Shown: one piece after another, positions 21,716 through 33,615 of the stretch
How positions within the stretch are numbered: the stretch's first letter is position 1
Layout of the letters: the number at the start of each line of letters is the position of its first letter
Source of the DNA: Heligmosomoides polygyrus polygyrus
Taxonomy: Eukaryota > Nematoda > Chromadorea > Rhabditida > Heligmosomidae
DNA length: 64,000 bases
Reading direction: 5' to 3'
NCBI GenBank assembly: GCA_947396885.1
Contig: OX377205.1
Coordinates: 21,067,407-21,131,406 of the forward strand
The notes under the pieces: model-generated
Told to the model about the DNA's origin: nothing
Seen by the model: only the letters and a program-made list of their open reading frames with translations
Database searches by the model: none
Made by a program: the position numbers and the translations under genes

Positions 21716-23358
21716 ATGGTCCTTTGTCGGCTGGAGGTCTTCTCAGCGGGGACCACAACTCTTCCAGACCGCTCGATCTCTGGCTGCTTGCATCCTGTGA
21801 GGCAGACTCCGCTCTCTGAAAGATCTTGAGAATGAGTCTGCCAATCGCGTTGGCGGTCGTACCAGTGGTCTCTTTCTCTGGCGATCTCTAAGAGATCCTC
21901 GAATTTACACTATTAATCAAGTGAATATCTTGATATAGCGGACGAGTGCTTTGGGCGATCCCAGCGTCTGACGAATCCGAAGATTTTCGCTACTTGTTCC
22001 TCAAAAAGTGCTACTGGTTGTCACTTTAGTATTATAGAAGAGTAAGAATTTCGTGACCATTCGAAATGCGTTTTTTGATATATACTGTAGATGACAGTGG
22101 TTCCCGGGTTGGTGGTTGTTTTTCCTCGTGCTTCCTGCGCTCTTTAAATAGCTCGTTATCCTCTACATGGTGCAATGCCACAGAGTTCCCTGAAAAGGCT
22201 TCAATCATGTGAGAGTAGAATGCTTTTCGCGTTTCAGTAAGTTTCCAGTCTCCACATAGGAGAACTGAATCAGATATTTCCTGTGTGTTTTAGAAGAGGA
22301 CTTCACAATGGCGAACAAGGTGAGAAGAGCGCATCTCACAGTGCAGGAAGCAATAACTGACTGGAGACGACAGTTCCCTATTCTGAACTCCCCCATAAGG
22401 TTCGGCTCTATTAGTCCTGTCTAGGCTTGCAGCTTGTCAGCGTTTCAAGAGTGGCATTCAGATCGACAAAGGTGGCACGTATCGTCATCTGCTGTGCAGC
22501 GCTGTACAATTTGTCGAGGACGGAGAACGAGCCGCCGTTCGTAGGGGATGGACCGCTTACTATCAAGAGTGAAGGCGGGGAGACTGCCTAATCATTGTGT
22601 AAACGATACGGGTTCTAGCTACTAATAACACGCAATTACTTATTTATTGTCAAGTGTTTGTCCAGGCTTTATCCAAACAAACGTAATAAAGATGATGAAT
22701 GACTTTTGTGTGGTCTGGATTGCGGGAGATGAGTAGATTTTCCATTTGCTTGTCCGCATTGAGTGACGTAGTAGAGGGATGCATGGCGCTCTTCCTGCAA
22801 CGCACTCGAAAATTGCTGCTTTCTTGCACTTTCAAAGAAGTATAGGACATTTCGTACTTTTTTGAATAATATTTTGGAATAATGCTGTAAAATTTTTAAC
22901 ACTGTGTACATTTTTCTGAGCAGATGTATTGTAAATTTTCCAGGGAACTCGGAGAATTCTTCGAGATAGAAATTTACATTCACCTTCCTAGAGAGTGTCT
23001 AGTTTAATGTGAAGGATGTTCGCTTTGCTTTGAAAGCTGTTCAGTTTGGTTTTAAATATATTCAGCTTCTTTGTGTCCAGTTTGGCTTGACAATGGTATG
23101 ATTTGATTTCGACTCTACTCCTCCCTGAATTTGTTTGAGATCACCGGAGGCTGCCTCAAGGTTTGAGAACTCTCAACTAAATTGGGAAGGGGGGGGGGGG
23201 GTGGTGGCATAACATAATATCTTATTATGATGCACAACAAGCAAACAGTATTCGGTATTACTCTATGGTTCACCTAGAAGCATCATACCGAAGTAATTTT
23301 GCTGACTAACCTCTTAAACTGGTTTAGGGATAGCCCATTTGGCTAGCTTTTCGTAACC
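21716..23358. other. Intergenic stretch, nothing assigned
   Basis: A G-tract lies at about 23187-23200. Possible short exons around 22290-22400 (TTTTAG acceptor, GTGAGAAG donor) could not be linked into a gene. No terminal repeats were seen. Confidence 0.4.
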
Positions 23359-25182
23359 TTAAGGTAGTCCCTGCTCTATACGTAGAGGACTTAGCGTATA
23401 GTGTCGCTTTAGGACGAGTTGACGCGATTTTGGATGCACAGCCTCTGGTGCTTGAACACGAAACAACTGTTTCATACTAAACTTAATACCGTTGTATCCG
23501 TTGAGCAATATCTTAAGAACCATGCATACATCAATTACTTTGCGCCGAGATGCAAGCGAAGGCAGTTCAAGGCGTCTATTCCTTACCAGAGCGTTTGGCA
23601 TTCTTTCGTACTTGATATCGCCAGTGCGTAACATCAGTTTGCGCGTAAAATTCTGTACCCATTCATGTAATAGATGCCTTTTTTTCTGCAAGGATTGAAT
23701 ACTGTAGTGCTAGATTCCACTATAGGACGGACGTATGTTTTGTCAGCGCGTAGAAAGACAGCCTTGTTTCTGCTAGAAAGCCCTTTGAAGAAATGATACG
23801 TTCGCATAATTGCTTGCCTACATCGAATTCTAATATGCTCCGAGAAATCCAGGCTGTCACTATAATGAGATCCTAGATCTCTAACGGAACCAACTGGTGA
23901 GACCATAACATCATCTATTTTGTATATACGCGCGCAAGTCTGAATTGGCATTTAATTGTATAAAGTTTGTCTCTCAGGAGATAAAAGTAATTGCCAATTT
24001 TTTGCCCACTTAACCCACTAAAGAATCAATAGCTGATTGGAGTCTACTAGAGTCATCTGGTTTCATAACTACACTATAAATTTTGACATCATCAGCATAA
24101 ATTTTTATAGATGCGTCAAGATTTTGGACTACAACAGGTAAGTCAGCTGCATAAATATTAAATAGAATAGGTGAGAGAACACCACCTTGTGGAACTCTAC
24201 TCAAGATAGGCTTAACATCAGATAAGGTTTCCCCTATTTTCACCTGGAATGATCTGCCAGATAGGTAATTAGCAATTCATTTGATGAGAACTGGATGAAG
24301 CGTAACATTTCCAACTTTAATAGGAGCTTTCTGTGGCACACTCGATCAAACGCTTTTGCGAAATCAAAATATATGATGTCGCAACAGTGTTTGTTATTAA
24401 CTGCAGTTGACCAATCATCGAGACCTTCAAGCAAATTAGATTCTACAGAACACCCTGTAACAAATCTCTGTTGTTCTTGATTGATAATTCCACGAGAGAG
24501 AAATACTAACTGGTCGATAATTCTCTGGGTTATAAGCCGGTTCCTTCTTTTTAACGGACGTAACAAATGCATGTTTCGAACGTAGGGGAACCTCACTGTA
24601 CATCAATGACTGATTGAAGAGATATGCAAGAAGGCCACATATAACAGCAGCAACTTTTTGAAGAAAGAAAAGCGGGATACCGTCAGGTGTTACAGATGCA
24701 GATCTCGGCCATTTCATTAATAAATCATAGATTGTTTTTGTATCAAACCAAGGAAAATCAGGCATTGGATCGAAATTAAGCGAAGTAGTAGACGGAGTTT
24801 TGCCGTCATCATGCTGAAAAACTTTTACAAATGTGCTTGCCAGCAAATGTCCTGTGTTTATCGCAAAGCCTCTCTCATATTTCAAACTCCCTACGTTACT
24901 TGGTTCACGTATTTTGCTATTTATGTACTTATAAAAACACGGCTTATCTCGAGACTCATCTACTTTCTTCTCCAAATGAGCATTGTATTTTCTTAGTTTT
25001 TTTTTGAAGAATTTTTCGGAAAATTTTTTATATTGAACCCACTCGTTGGAACGTCTGGCTTCATTAAATAAACAATTACGATGATTCAGCATATTCTGTA
25101 AATATCGAGGTAGTGGTGGAGCCCATGCTGGAACATGGGAGGAGTTCATAATGTCACATACAGCCATACACCCCTTTTCCAC
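23359..25182 (-). pseudogene. Non-LTR retrotransposon (CR1/Jockey-like) reverse transcriptase, frameshifted
   Basis: Reading from 25182 leftwards, the pre-RT linker (KYINSKIREPSNVGSLKY) is followed by RT blocks: PDGIPLFFLQKVA, YNPENYRPVS, FDFAKAFDRVCHRKLLLKLE, PQGGVLSPILFNIYAADL and the catalytic IYADDVKIY (about 24100). The thumb and a C-terminal domain continue to 23359. At least three frame changes (near 24570, 24240 and 23950-23690) break the ORF. The apurinic endonuclease domain is absent, so the copy is 5'-truncated near 25200. The element copied RNA into DNA by target-primed reverse transcription; this copy is dead. Confidence 0.85.
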
Positions 25183-27584
25183 ACATTTAGGAGCGCCCTA
25201 TCTCCTGCCTAACTATTATCAATTAAAATACTAACAATTAGTAAATAAAACTTGACATACCTTAATTATTTTCTGCACCATTTTCTATTTTATGACGACT
25301 TCTTCGTCAAGAACGTTCCTTCACTTATTAATAGGTTGAAACAGCAAATTTATCGGAAGGTTGGTCCGTTCCAAATTTTAGCAAAGTAACGGATATGAGC
25401 GACAACACTGGAGAGCGTGATGAACGAATTCCTGTCGCCAGTTATGGTTGTGCCGAATCGTTTTTGCCGATGAAGAACAAAATTTATCGAGAAGGCGGAG
25501 GGCTATCTAAGGAAGACAACTAGAAAAGTAACGCCTACTAACAAAGGGGCTGCCTCAACGGTACACCGGAAAAACAAGTACCATAGAGAGAACCTCTATC
25601 CCTCGAATACTAGCAAAGCCATGTTTTGCATTTGCTGAATCATTTACGCAAACAAGAAGGAGGCACCGAAAGTTTACAATGCCTAAGGGTCCGCAGGGTC
25701 GAGCGTACCACGAAGAGAGAAAGAGATGGCGGGTGGTACAAGGGTGAGGTCATGCTTCCTGTCTGACGTCGAGGGTTTCATTCCCAAGCTACGTCTGGTT
25801 TTCGCATTTCTATCCTAGTATCAAATTTCCATCGGAAACGTTATCTGAGCGTTTTTATTGAGTTTTAAATGACTATGCAATGGAGACGTTATACCGCAGC
25901 ACACTCAACAAGATAGTCCACATAGCATTTCTCCATGAGAATTCGTTAGTAGGGTAAAAGTATAAGCACTAGACATAGCTGGGGAACCGAACTCTTGAGG
26001 ACATGACGTGAAGCAACACCCTACCCTTGCGTAACTCTGGCTACGCCGGCAGGTCTTTACGCCTCCATGGTGCGCTCGACACTGCGGACTTTTAACGGGT
26101 AACCAGCTATGTCTAGTGCTTGCGGTTGCATTACGTTAGGTGTCCCAAACTACTGTAGAAGGCGGAGCAACGAACCGATTACCATAGACTGACCGGGTTC
26201 AACGCCCGCCTTGGACGAGTTTTTACTACCATACGAGATGAGGCGAGTTGAGCAAAGCGCTCATTGCTGCCGTGGAGCAGATTCTGTGCGGGAGGAGGTG
26301 AGACCTTATTCTTTTCTATTTTTGCTCTGTATTTTTCTGGAAATTCTGAAGAAGAAAGAGAAAAATGACGACCACACGCTGCCTCTGAGATTACAAAGAC
26401 GAGATGGGAAAAGAAGTAACACATTAGGTCTCTTCCTTTTCTGCACTTCCTTAGTCTATAACAGCTTCATGAGTTCCCCTCAGACCATGTTCTCTTTCCA
26501 GCTTTCTCCATGTGCTTTCTTTTGTTTGTGTTGTAATTTGTTAGTTGAGTTCAATCTGTACTAGCATGTGGATGTGGCTAATTCGGTATCTATTGCCTTC
26601 GTTAGAGTGTATTATAAGGCAAACACTGACCAGAAGTAAAAGAGCAAAGAGGGAGAAGGGCAAAAAACGAATAAAGTCCTCAACCTTATGAGAAAATCTG
26701 CTCCGCGGCGCATAGTCTGCTCTGCTGATTCGTTACTCCTCTTCCAAGGTAGGCTCAACAACCCGCCACGCTACCGTAATGGGGGATGGTCTGGGTGGCG
26801 GCGGCACGCTACCGTAACCGAGGGAGACACTTAACGTACGAACCTACTTTTCCACTTTTCACCACTATAAGCTTTCGGTACCTTCTCTTCGTTTGCGTAA
26901 ATGGCAAAAACAAAACATGTCTTGTTACTATTTGGAGGATTCCGACGTACCATTGGACAGCTCTCTTTTAAGGAAAATTCGCTGAAACTCCGGTAAAGTC
27001 ATCTAGCAGACTTTAACAGAAATCACCTGCTAATTTGTAGAAATCATTTAATGCGTATTCCTTTAGGGTGAACTCCTCTCCCCAGAGTCCTTTAGAGCCT
27101 AGAAGGCCTGTACAAATGGCGAGTAGAAAGTTCACCGTTCATTTTAGTTCCCATTGGCTCCCTTTATGTGTGTGAAGGAAACGAAATTGGCGACCTCACG
27201 ACCACCTGGTGTCGGCACAGGTTGAAACAAGAGAAAACGGTAGAGGAGTCGTTGCGCCATAGCTGATTCTCCATGTTAGCTCTTGTTCTAACCTGCATCC
27301 CTGTTCTGAGGGTTTGGCCCACGACCATGCCTACAGCCTGTCAAGTTTTCCTCGCCGTTCTCATTTCATGGTTTGTCCCTTATCTCCGCTTATTTTCGTT
27401 TTTCCTGCCTTCATTGAGGGGTTTTCAAAGTGAGCTAGGAGCAAGTCTTGAGCCTAGTCCACTCTAGTGCCCTTTCATAAAATCCAGAGAACGTTCTCAA
27501 AACCTATGGAATGGAGACGCTAAACACGCTTCCATATCTGGTATAGCCCTAGAAGGGCACTAAGCTTTGATACGGGGCGCGAAG
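25183..27584. other. Intergenic stretch with one small dispersed repeat
   Basis: ORFs here are short and unsupported. About 26755-26850 (CACGCTACCGTAA, CCGAGGGAGACAC) matches sequence flanking the mariner at 30539-31812, so it is a dispersed repeat. No RNA genes or splice-consistent exon chains were found. Confidence 0.4.
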
Positions 27585-27770
27585 GGAGGGTGGTGTGGTC
27601 ATCATGTAGGGCACCCTACACGTCTAGTGTTGCGCGAAACTAAAAATTTTATGCAGCACTGGTGTGTGAACTGAACTAAGCCATCTCTAACGTAATTGGA
27701 CATGCATGTGCTTCTCCATCAAGGCGAGTATCCACTGAGTACATTGTGACCCCTCCCCCACCCAAGCCTA
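27585..27770 (-). repeat. G-tract repeat family, minus copy
   Basis: On the minus strand it begins with a G-rich run, then CACAATGTACTCAGTGGATA, GCATGCATGTCCAATTA and AAAATTTTTAGTTTC. The same order is found on the plus strand at 42960-43104 and 43432-43460, where a MITE splits it. Confidence 0.6.
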
Positions 27771-27889
27771 TCTGCGCCGATACGGTTAGAGGCCTCCACA
27801 CACATTTTGTGGGAACGCGGCAGCCCTATCTTTGAGCATAGGGATCGCCGTCGGCGGTCAAACCTGCCGGTGATGTGGCGCCTAGGTGA

Positions 27890-28140
27890 CATCCGCGGTG
27901 CCGTCAAAGCGACGGCGGCAAGAATGATTCACCTCATTATACCGTGCCGCTCCGGCGGCGTCGCCTCCCGCTGCTCGTGGAAGAGCTTGCGGCCGCGCGC
28001 TCGCCACCGACGGCGAGCACTGCGTCTCTGCCCTATAGTTAAGGATAGAGAAGTGTGCGGGGATCTTAAGGCTGGTTCCGGCGGAGTGGCGTTCAACTCC
28101 CCGCCCTTTAAACAGAGGCGTGGCAAGTGTCTGCGTCTCC
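27890..28140. repeat. GC-rich segment related to the palindrome at 38600
   Basis: It contains a GCTCGCC-ACCGAC-GGCGAGC hairpin and the string TGCGTCTCTGCCCTATAGTT, which also occurs (as ...CTATGGTT) in the 43-bp units at 38631-38716. It directly abuts foldback copy 28146. Probably part of a decayed GC-rich element. Confidence 0.45.
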
Positions 28141-28145
28141 ACCAT

Positions 28146-28740
28146 CGGCACTATTGTACTTTCGGGACTCTAGAGGACGAGGAGAGGTCGAAAAAAATTT
28201 TTCGCCCAAACCTCGTCCAGGGGGGCTATTTGGGATGCTGATCATGAATCTGACATCCGTTTTTCGTTTTACGCGAGTACGGTAGATTACGGTAGGTACC
28301 GGTGACTAAGGCTGTCGAGGTCATAATCGCCGATTTCGCCCAAACTTCGCCTATGGGGGTTATTTGGGATGCTGATCACGAATCTGACATCCGTTTTTCG
28401 TTTTACGCTGGAGTACGGTAGGTTACGGTGGGTACCGGTGAGTAAGGTAATGGTCACCGATTGCGCCCAAACTCCAGCGTAAAACGAATAACGGATGTCA
28501 GATTCGTGATCAGCATCCCAAATAACCCCCATAGACGAAGTTTGGGCGAAATCGGTGATTATGACCTCGACAGCCTTAGTCATCGGTACCTACCGTAACC
28601 TACCGTAATCGGCCGAAATTTCAAAAACGGATGTCAGGTTCGTGATCAGCACCCCAAATAACCCCCTTGTCGAGGTTTGGGCGAAAAATTTTTTTCGACC
28701 TCTCCTCGTTCTCTGGAGCCCCGAAAGTACAATAGTGCCC
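28146..28740. mobile_element. Foldback element, family A, best-preserved copy
   Basis: GGCACTATTGTACTTTCGGG at the left end is matched by CCCCGAAAGTACAATAGTGCC at the right. The two about 300-bp halves are near-complete inverted copies: outer GAGGACGAGGAGAGGTCG, TTTTCGCCCAAAC, TGCTGATCACGAATCTGACA and TTACGGTAGGT blocks, meeting near 28455. There are no conserved ORFs. This copy serves as the family reference. Confidence 0.85.
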
Positions 28741-28916
28741 CACCATCTCGTAAGGCAGCCACTAGAGCTCGAGCAAGTCCAAGGGGTTGGGGGTGGGCGG
28801 GCCAGGGGGACGAGGGGGTAGGACGCTTCACTCCCGGCTGGTTCTCCTCCCATTTCTAGACTTCCATCATGACCTGCCGTTCGAGTGTTATTCCGCCAAC
28901 TGTGGCTAACATTTCT

Positions 28917-29052
28917 AAGGCCCGTTTATACTTTCCACGCCGAGCAACGCGACGGCATGTATATTGGCCAAATTGATCGATCGCGGCGCTCGACCAATGT
29001 AACCACAATACGTGGGATGGCATCGCTCGACGTCGAAGAATAAACGGGCCTT
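28917..29052. mobile_element. Small MITE with AAGGCCCGTTTAT termini
   Basis: AAGGCCCGTTTAT at the left is matched by ATAAACGGGCCTT at the right. The 136-bp interior is rich in CG palindromes (GATCGATCGCGGCGCTCGAC). A related sequence (AAGGCTCCATTCATACTTCC...GCAACGCGGTGACATG) lies near 9955. Target duplication is unclear. Confidence 0.65.
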
Positions 29053-29678
29053 TTGAGCAACGTGCAAACGTCTCTTATATGTGGTCTTCTATATCATCGT
29101 ACTTGTGGAGCCATTAAATGTGTGGTTTTCCCAGCGGGAAAGGAAAGCGCGGCACCGTATCGGGTGTAGTCTACCTGATTTCCTGTCAAGCTTGCAGCCA
29201 GGGGTGCAACCAATTCGGCCGTTCTTTGCGATGATAAAGGAGCTTCTGAATAGGAAGAACTGGCCTAGGGCATCTACTGCCCTTGGCTATTGATGCATCA
29301 TTGCTATGGCCGGGAGGATTTCGGAGCACTAGGTTCAAAGGCGCATTTGAGGCGTTCAGGGTCTATTCCAGGGAACCCAAGGTCTGTGGGGAATACCTGC
29401 ATATAACGCGCGAGCTCAAGCTCTACCTCTCGCATTCTAACTTTGGATAGGTGCTGTGTCGTATCCCTGGTCTACATTGTATGGCTTCCGCTGGTCGATC
29501 AGTGGGTTGGGTGAGGTCGGTGTTTGGATTCTCTCTGTTAGCAAGGCTTCAAAAATTTGGCATTGAATTTTGTAAGGTGGAGGAATATCTGGTGGGGTAA
29601 CTCCTAATTGATTTGACCGCTTCAGGCTCTGAGGAAGACGATGCGGCTAAAGCGTAAGCTAATGAAGCCATTTAACAG
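29053..29678. other. Unassigned stretch, possible relic coding on minus strand
   Basis: The minus strand at about 29330-29450 reads as a plausible protein (VELELARYMQVFPTDLGFPG), but stops follow within 50 codons and I do not recognise the family. It may be a decayed transposon ORF. Confidence 0.3.
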
Positions 29679-29871
29679 CCAGCGTCCTGATTTACCAACG
29701 ACTTACAGCATTCTAACGGTGAAAATACAGTCAAAGTCCCTGATAGCACGTCTTATCAAGCGACATGGCGAAACATTTCACTGTCGCTTCTAAATAAGCC
29801 GCGCCATCATGGATTTCGGCAGTATTTTCACAGTTGGATTACTGTAAGTCGTTGATGGATCTGGGCTCTTG
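29679..29871. mobile_element. Palindromic MITE, CATCAACGACTTACAG family
   Basis: ACCAACGACTTACAGCATTC at the left and its near-complement (TTACTGTAAGTCGTTGATGG) at the right frame a palindrome of about 190 bp, with TGAAAATAC on both arms and a CAAGCGACATGGCG centre. It is the same family as 37123-37307 and 8284-8421. Confidence 0.7.
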
Positions 29872-30097
29872 TGATGAGTTCAGCAAATCTATAGGAAGTT
29901 GCTGATACAATATGAATGTCGGAATGGTACACCTTAAATGAACCCGCGAAGTCAACGTATTAGACACGTTCCCAGGTATTGAGCTTCAAAATATTAACAA
30001 AAATGCAGCTCTTTGGTATCAGTTGTGTATTATTTTCCCGTGACGCCATAGTTGTGGTTACTACGAGTTCAAGCACTGTGCGTGTTTCGGTGAGCCG

Positions 30098-30191
30098 ACC
30101 TGTAAATTTTCATATGGAATAGAATTATTCAGTATGAAGTGTTGTACACTTCATACTGAATAATTCTATTCCATATGAAAAGTTTACAGGT
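30098..30191. repeat. 94-bp almost perfect palindrome
   Basis: ACCTGTAAATTTTCATATGG and the following bases run to about 30141. They are mirrored by the complement ending CCATATGAAAAGTTTACAGGT, with one single-base indel and a centre of only a few bases. There are no terminal target duplications. Arms this identical imply a recent origin or an assembly fold-back. Confidence 0.9.
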
Positions 30192-30538
30192 AGTCACAGC
30201 AGCACAATAGGAACATAGCAACCAAGAAAACTATGAGAAAGTTTGAAAAAATTCTAGGCGTTTTCACAACGTCTGGAGAGGTGAAATGGAACAAAGAAAG
30301 GTTACTTAAACCTCGCCTAAGGGGTTTTGTCAGCTTACTAATCACGTATAAGGGGTTCTTTTTGGAAAGCCGGTCATGGTGTGTTATGGTAGGCATGGGT
30401 GAGTAAGGATGGCAGGACCATTATCGCCAATTTTGATTAAACTTCATCTGGGGTGCACGTGAAGCAATCGATAGGTGATTGGTTCGTCCGAGGCGGACTC
30501 AACAACCGTCACCCTACCGGAATCGAGGGCGGCAACTA

Positions 30539-31812
30539 CAGGGTGGCCCATAAGTCCTGCAACAAAATTAGGAGACCTTATTGGTTGTCTTTTTCCAATT
30601 GCAAAAAAACCGCATACCAACAGTTATGTAGCATATACTTAGTGCTATACTTCTGGAAAGTATCATGGTTGTAGCTGCTCTTATTACAAAGTAATGCGCT
30701 CTCACGTAAAACTACCGAAAATTCTTCTCTGGCCCGTGGTGGGGCGCTTCCGTTCCGATGTGACTAAATTTCGGAAGATTGGTTGTTGAACGTGCAGTAT
30801 GATGGTTTCGTGTAGGGCAGTGCAAAGGCTTTTCAAGAGTGAACATTGGATGCACGGATCTGAACTACAGTAGAAGAACGCTATTAATTTTCTGATCATA
30901 CAGGATGCAGCAACCAGCTGGAACAAATTCAATATTCAGCCGTGTGCGTAATCTATTACTAGCAATATGTTATTTCTAGAAAAGTACAAGGAAAGCTCTA
31001 CAAGCCCACAAGTGAGACGAAGACTCAGCTATGAGGAAAAGGGAGTAGAAGGAAAAATTTGTAAGCGCAGTTGGAGGGCGTCGTTTGAAATGGGTATTCA
31101 GCCTCTGCCTCATTTGGTGAAAAATTTCTCAAAGTTGAGCGATCCCAGAAGGGTTAAAATAATATTGCGTTTAATGCTACCTTTGCGGGAACCTGATGAT
31201 ATAAAAACAACGGCCACGCATGGCAAGTTTTTGTCACACACGATTTTCCAAAATGTCTCCCCTCACACATTAGGTTTTTGTGTAAAATAGTGAAAATCAA
31301 TAAAAATATTCATTTGATAGGAACAAAAACCTAACACCATATATTAGATACTTAGTGGCGCTGTTTAAGGGCAAAATGCACATTCTGGTAAAACGATTCC
31401 TGTAACAGCAAAAGAAAAGGACGTGGTAGCGGTTCTCAGTCCATCTGCAAAATATTGCACCTGCGAAAGACTGGCTGTGAAATTCCTAAACCTTTAGATT
31501 TTCAATCTTTGTTTATTAACCATCTTAAAGAAAATGTCGTGCTCTATAAAGCCTGGGAAAACTATTGTTCAATATCTCCTTTGGAACGAATAAGAAGTAA
31601 AACTCCGTAAGAGGAGCTGCGACGTGAGCTGCAAAGCAACCCACACGGTCTGAAGGCTCTTATCAATCCAGGGGTGGTCCCTTATGAATAATACCGCTCC
31701 ACCATAATCTACAAACCATGGGCAAACAAGGTTTAAAAATGTACCAAACTTAGTGCATTCTTAGCCTTTTTATACGCCTATGTTTTTGTTGCAGGACTTA
31801 TGGGCCACCCTG
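30539..31812. mobile_element. Full-length mariner-type element, transposase decayed
   Basis: Inverted ends CAGGGTGGCCCATAAGTCCT and AGGACTTATGGGCCACCCTG are flanked on both sides by TA (30537-30538 and 31813-31814). The length, 1274 bp, is that of a classic mariner. The interior has no open transposase frame; several short frames on both strands remain, and orientation could not be set. It interrupts a dispersed repeat also seen at 26755-26850. Confidence 0.8.
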
Positions 31813-31854
31813 TACACGCTACCGTAATCCAGGGAGATGCCCAACTTATGGACC

Positions 31855-31925
31855 TATCACAAACAGGCCCGTTTTTGAAATTTCGACCGACTACGATAGG
31901 TTACAGTAGGTACTCCGCTAGTCAA
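31855..31925. repeat. Foldback A fragment
   Basis: CCCGTTTTTGAAATTTCGAC and CGATAGGTTACAGTAGGTA match the inner part of foldback A. Only about 70 bp are present. Confidence 0.5.
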
Positions 31926-32429
31926 GGTCTCTTCTTGTAAAATATCAAGTGCAATACTCATCTTAAAATACGACGCTGTGAAAAAGGTCGTTCGCGAGGA
32001 TAGATGGAGAAGACAGTGCCATTGGCAACAATGGCATGTTACACCGTCCTCGATTTCCATTTATGGAACACGTATTTATTTGGCATCATCGTTGAAAGCT
32101 GCATCCAGTGATATACATATCATTCCGAAATGCCGCTGCCACCTGATGTGCCTCTATTGTCAGGTCTAAGCAACGGAAGGGACTCCGGGGTGTGACATGA
32201 GACACCAAACACTAGACAAGAGGATCCGAACGCCGTGGCTGAGGTTCAGAAGCAAGTTGGCGGAGACCTAAAAATCGCAAATTACAAAACATGTTTGACG
32301 TTAAGTATCCATCGTGGAATATTGTCGACGGCAGATCCAGCTGCTGGTGTTTGAATGAATTATACCGAGATTTATTCAGCACTGCTTTGGAAATTGTTAG
32401 ACATATCAGTGTTGTTTTTCGTTCACCAG

Positions 32430-33012
32430 CATCACCTATGGTCTCGCTGGTCATCGAGTTGTTCGAGCGAGCGCCAGCAGCGTCTCCATTGATCCCTATC
32501 GCGTGCCAGAATGCTGCAATGGATTCTCTCCACCGAGGGTCACGAAGAGTGTGATTCGTTCGTTCAGGGCTTTTCAGCAGTATTTTCTCCGTTAGATTGC
32601 TGTAAGTCGTTGATGAATCCGGCCCCTGGTGTTCTCTTGACATACCGCTGAATGGGCCGGTGACGGCTCCCTTCTAACGGGTGCATGCGAAACTCCGGCC
32701 CACCTAATATTAGTCGAATTGGCCCATTAGGAACGTCTCTGATCTTCGAACGCCACGAAGCTCGGAATTCCGGAGGCTCTCACTTGCATGAATCACGTCA
32801 CTCCAATCATAGTCCTCTCGATTCCGCGCTGTGTGACGCGAATCGCGTGTTCATCCTGCTTAGACCAGGGCAGGAAGAGCAGAGGAGTCGAATAGGTGGG
32901 TACAGAACCGGACGTTCTTCGTCTTCTTCACAACTTGTTTTTCTTGGAAGCTCCCGAAACGAAACTGCTCGTTTCCTCCTGCCCAGATCAGACACTAGGT
33001 CTTTGGCCATGT
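32430..33012 (-). pseudogene. RTE LINE, C-terminal part of reverse transcriptase ORF
   Basis: Minus-strand blocks match RTE C-termini: LGRRKRAV near 32980, then a diverged thumb region, then a TRWT-like end near 32480. Long stretches are nucleotide-similar to 21389-21715 (GAGCGAGCGCCAGCAGCGTC, GTTCGTTCAGGGCTT). About 50 bp are replaced by one end of a palindromic MITE (32570-32636). Stops and frameshifts make it non-functional. Confidence 0.65.
32570..32636. repeat. Half of a palindromic MITE inside the RTE fragment
   Basis: TTGCTGTAAGTCGTTGATGA and ATCCGGCCCCTGG are one terminus of the GGGGCC-CATCAACGACTTA family. The matching inverted terminus is absent, and the RTE copy at 21530 has different sequence at this spot, so insertion was followed by deletion. 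Confidence 0.6.
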
Positions 33013-33169
33013 TGACTTCGCGACCCGATACACGTAACTAGAACATTTGGGGATGTTCACTCCGTTGAGCTTTTCGTTACTTATGTGAAACAGTATACAT
33101 TCCATTGTAGCAAAGAATTTGATTCCTGGCATTTATGCCAAGTTCTACACCAAAACTTTAGGGTTGTTG

Positions 33170-33615
33170 AATGGGCTGTACAGAAGAAGCGTGCATGGTT
33201 TGCGGAAAGGGGCCGTGGAGGCTTAGTTATTTCTACTCCACCTCCATAAGACATACTTGTGGAGCGAAACTCAAGTCCGTTCGGAGAAGCGGCGTATAAA
33301 AGCGAACAAGACGAGTGCTATGGGAGTGCAGTGTGGTGTGTGCGATGAGATCTGCTCCAGCAAAAGGTCTTTGAAGACGCATAAACAGGTGGCGGTCGAT
33401 GGGATGCTATTCATGGAGTGCATGATGAGCTTCGTGCGCAATTAAGGGTGCTCATGCTGCCGTGGACAAGAATCGCGTCGTCTGTCCGGAATGCAGGGAG
33501 GGCTTCTTCTCACATAGCGCTTTGGCGAATCACTGTAGTGAAATGCACAGCGACGAACACCAGGACCTTTGCACGTATTATTTCTGGAAGCTTCGATAAC
33601 TTCACAATTAATTCG
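33170..33615 (+). pseudogene. Decayed multi-C2H2 zinc-finger protein
   Basis: Three finger-like blocks follow each other in different frames: CMVCGKGPW...STSIRHTCG (33195-33270), VQCGVCDEICSSKRSLKTHK (33325-33385) and VVCPECREGFFSHSALANHC followed by SEMH (33475-33550). The last has C-x2-C-x12-H-x4-H spacing. Frame changes between blocks show decay. Multi-finger proteins of this kind are common near nematode hAT/MULE-type transposons, but no transposase is visible here. Confidence 0.55.
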
